Positions 61,964 through 64,000 of a stretch of 64,000 nt of DNA are shown one piece after another. The position numbers were made by a program, and so were the translations under genes. Origin of the DNA: Bacilli bacterium. Its GTDB lineage: Bacteria; Bacillota_I; Bacilli_A; RFN20; CAG-288. The stretch covers positions 998,931 to 1,062,930 of the forward strand of contig JALCLG010000001.1 in NCBI GenBank assembly GCA_022647725.1, written 5' to 3'. Below the pieces are notes generated by a model. That model worked only from the letters and a program-made list of their open reading frames with translations, ran no database searches and was not told the origin of the DNA. Position 1 is the first letter of the stretch. Each line of letters opens with the position of its first letter.

Positions 61964-64000
61964 ATGGCAATGGATGATGATCAATCGATGGTATCGACGT
62001 ACGAATCGGTTCCACTTGATAAAGTAAGAAATATCGGCATCATGGCTCACATCGATGCCGGCAAAACGACGACCAGTGAGCGTATTCTTTTCTTCACCGG
62101 CAAGACCCACAAGATCGGTGAGGTTCATGATGGCGCAGCCAGCATGGATTTCGATGAACAGGAACAGAAGCGTGGTATCACGATTTACTCCGCTGCGACG
62201 ACCTGTATGTGGAAAGGCTACCGTATCAACTTGATTGATACTCCTGGCCATGTCGACTTCACCGCTGAGGTCGAGCGTTCGCTCCGTGTCCTCGATGGCG
62301 CTGTCTGCGTCCTCGATGGCAAGAACGGCGTTGAGCCCCAGACGGAAACCGTCTGGAGACAGGCTGATAAGTATGATGTCCCTCGTATCGTCTTCGTCAA
62401 CAAGCTCGATGCGACCGGTGCTGATTTCGAGATGTCCGTCCGCTCCGTCAAGGAACGTCTCGGTGCCAATGGCGTCGCCATTGCCTACCCTCTCGGCCTG
62501 GAGCAGAGACTTCTCGGTCTCATCGATCTGGTTGAGATGAAGGCCTGGATGTGGTCTCTGGATCCGAAAGAATCCGAGTCCATGCAGCCGAACGTCGTCT
62601 CGCTCGATCAGGTTCCGGCGGACTATAGCAATGATGTCGAACAGGCTAAGGTCTACCGTCAGATCCTCATCGAACAGCTCGGCAATTATGATGAAGACAT
62701 CATGATGGCTGCTCTGGAAGGCAAAGAGCCGACCGTTGAGCAGATCAAGAAGGCTATCCGTGGTGCGGTCATCGCTGGCAAATTCTTCCCCTGCATCCCG
62801 GGTTCCGCTTACAAGAACAAGGGTGTTCAGTACATTCTGAACTGCGTTACCGACTATCTGCCGGCTCCGACCGATGTTCCTAACCCGGTTGGCCACGACA
62901 AAGATGGCAACGAAGTGAAGGTTGTCGAAGATCCTTCGGCTCCGTTTGTCGCTCTGGCTTTCAAGATCACGACCGATCAGTTCGGTACCCTGACCTTCTT
63001 CCGTGTCTATTCCGGCACGGTCAAGTCGGGCTCTTACGTCTACAATGTCCGCCGTGGCATCAAGGAGAGAGTCTCCCGTCTCGAACTGGTCAATGCCAGC
63101 TCGCACGAGAACATCGCCGAGGCCAAGACGGGTGAAATCGCTGCCGCTATCGGCTTCTCGGGAACGAGAACCGGTGATACGCTCGTCGGCGATAACGATC
63201 CTCGTATTTCTCTGGAAGCCATCAAGTTTGCTGATCCGGTCATCTCCGAGGCCATTGAGCCTGTGAAGAAGGCGGATCAGGATAAGATGTCTGCCACCTT
63301 GGTTAAGTTCACCGAAGAGGATCCGACGTTCCACTACTACACCAATGAAGAAACCGGACAGGGCATCATTGCCGGTGTCGGCGAACTTCAGCTGGATGTC
63401 AACGTCACTCGTCTTAAGAACGATTTCGGCATCGAAACAAGAGTCGGTGCTCCGCAGGTCGCTTATCGTGAGACGGTCCGGGCCACGGCTAACTGTGAAG
63501 GTAAGTACATCAAGCAGTCCGGCGGTCATGGTCAATATGGTCACGTTGTCTTCAAGATTGAGCCGAATCCGGGCAAGGGTGTCGACATTGAGGATGCCGT
63601 TACCGGCGGCGCCATTCCTAAGGAATTCATCAAGCCGTCTATCGATGGTTTGAAGGAAGCTCTGGAACGGGGTATGATCGCCGGCTATCCGGTCATCGAT
63701 ATCAAGGCGACCTTGTTCGATGGTTCGTACCATGATGTCGATTCTTCCGAAGCAGCTTACAAACTGGCTTCGGCGATGGCTGTCAAGGTTGCCGCTCAGA
63801 AGTGCAACCCGGTCATCCTGGAACCGATCGTCAAGGCTGATATCACCACGCCTCTCGACTATGTCGGTACCGTCATGGGTGATGTCTCGTCGCGTCGTGG
63901 TCAGGTCGAAGGCATGGTTCAGAAGGCCAATGCTCAGGTCATTACGGCTTATATCCCGCTTGCCAATATGTTCGGCTACATCTCGGATTTAAGAAGTATG
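61964..64000 (+). CDS. fusA: Elongation factor G (partial, 3' end outside window)
   Basis: 679 codons are visible and the frame is open to the window edge. Ribosomal translocase GTPase. P-loop [12 protein letters not shown], switch region [38 protein letters not shown]; domains II to IV follow ([25 protein letters not shown]). Compared with most EF-G proteins there is a 15-residue N-terminal extension ([15 protein letters not shown]); AGGAGGAAACCAC lies before the first ATG, so the extension is probably real. An antisense open frame of 657 codons lies over this gene and is only its shadow. Confidence 0.97.
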   Translation, partial: MAMDDDQSMVSTYESVPLDKVRNIGIMAHIDAGKTTTSERILFFTGKTHKIGEVHDGAASMDFDEQEQKRGITIYSAATTCMWKGYRINLIDTPGHVDFTAEVERSLRVLDGAVCVLDGKNGVEPQTETVWRQADKYDVPRIVFVNKLDATGADFEMSVRSVKERLGANGVAIAYPLGLEQRLLGLIDLVEMKAWMWSLDPKESESMQPNVVSLDQVPADYSNDVEQAKVYRQILIEQLGNYDEDIMMAALEGKEPTVEQIKKAIRGAVIAGKFFPCIPGSAYKNKGVQYILNCVTDYLPAPTDVPNPVGHDKDGNEVKVVEDPSAPFVALAFKITTDQFGTLTFFRVYSGTVKSGSYVYNVRRGIKERVSRLELVNASSHENIAEAKTGEIAAAIGFSGTRTGDTLVGDNDPRISLEAIKFADPVISEAIEPVKKADQDKMSATLVKFTEEDPTFHYYTNEETGQGIIAGVGELQLDVNVTRLKNDFGIETRVGAPQVAYRETVRATANCEGKYIKQSGGHGQYGHVVFKIEPNPGKGVDIEDAVTGGAIPKEFIKPSIDGLKEALERGMIAGYPVIDIKATLFDGSYHDVDSSEAAYKLASAMAVKVAAQKCNPVILEPIVKADITTPLDYVGTVMGDVSSRRGQVEGMVQKANAQVITAYIPLANMFGYISDLRSM

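Noticed and set aside
61760-63733. Leftward open frame of 657 codons over rpsG and fusA
   Set aside because: It is antisense to fusA, whose sequence is unmistakable; the predicted protein has the Arg/Asp/Ile-rich bias of a codon-shadow frame and no ribosome binding site.

Overview
The window is a chromosomal segment of a low-to-mid GC Gram-positive bacterium (Bacillota). Evidence: an hprK-lgt-trxB-whiA cluster, an rpsL-rpsG-fusA str operon, strong AGGAGG-type ribosome binding sites, many lipoproteins with LxxC lipoboxes, GHKL/LytTR and hybrid two-component systems, and a pyrophosphate-type phosphofructokinase. Codon use favours C/G third positions. A fermentative, gut- or mucosa-associated member of the Erysipelotrichia or a nearby class fits best, but this placement is inference; no rRNA or tRNA gene was seen.

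Layout. 1-1.1 kb: an AbiEi/AbiEii toxin-antitoxin pair, the toxin cut by the window edge. 1.2-9.7 kb: membrane protein, free methionine sulfoxide reductase, HD hydrolase, a Ser/Ala-rich lipoprotein, then a hybrid sensor kinase with an in-frame TAG whose 3' end overlaps a solute-binding lipoprotein fused to a 5'-nucleotidase C-terminal-like domain. 9.8-13.3 kb: uvrB and eno. 13.3-16.2 kb: accessory genes (an archaeal-type ATPase behind a promoter full of palindromes, a small membrane protein, an orphan vsr, a Nudix hydrolase). 16.4-20.8 kb: feoA-feoB under a metal-repressor-like promoter and a broken disulfide reductase. 21-25.9 kb: a soluble hybrid kinase and two small uncharacterised proteins. 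26-35.7 kb: O-antigen-ligase-like and YfhO-like surface-polymer membrane proteins, PPi-PFK, ogt and uvrA. 36-44.6 kb: a surface glycan locus (four-repeat lipoprotein, carbohydrate-binding-module-like membrane protein, domain-swapped GH3, GH30 lipoprotein). 44.6-49.7 kb: AgrC/AgrA-like pair, AbrB-like protein, Fic protein, amidohydrolase. 49.8-57.4 kb: hprK-lgt-trxB-whiA and gapA-pgk-tpiA. 57.5-60.7 kb: BI-1 membrane protein, then a secreted V8-like serine protease followed by a serpin-like lipoprotein. 60.8 kb to end: the str operon, with fusA running off the window.

How the genes work together. Housekeeping operons (glycolysis, nucleotide excision repair, translation, HprK carbon control) alternate with accessory modules. 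The items most worth following are the protease/serpin-like pair, the kinase/solute-binding-protein module with its in-frame stop, the double-anchored GH3 locus, two stand-alone genes (ATPase and Fic) whose promoters each carry three copies of a private operator, and the 19-bp inverted repeat flanking the str-operon promoter.
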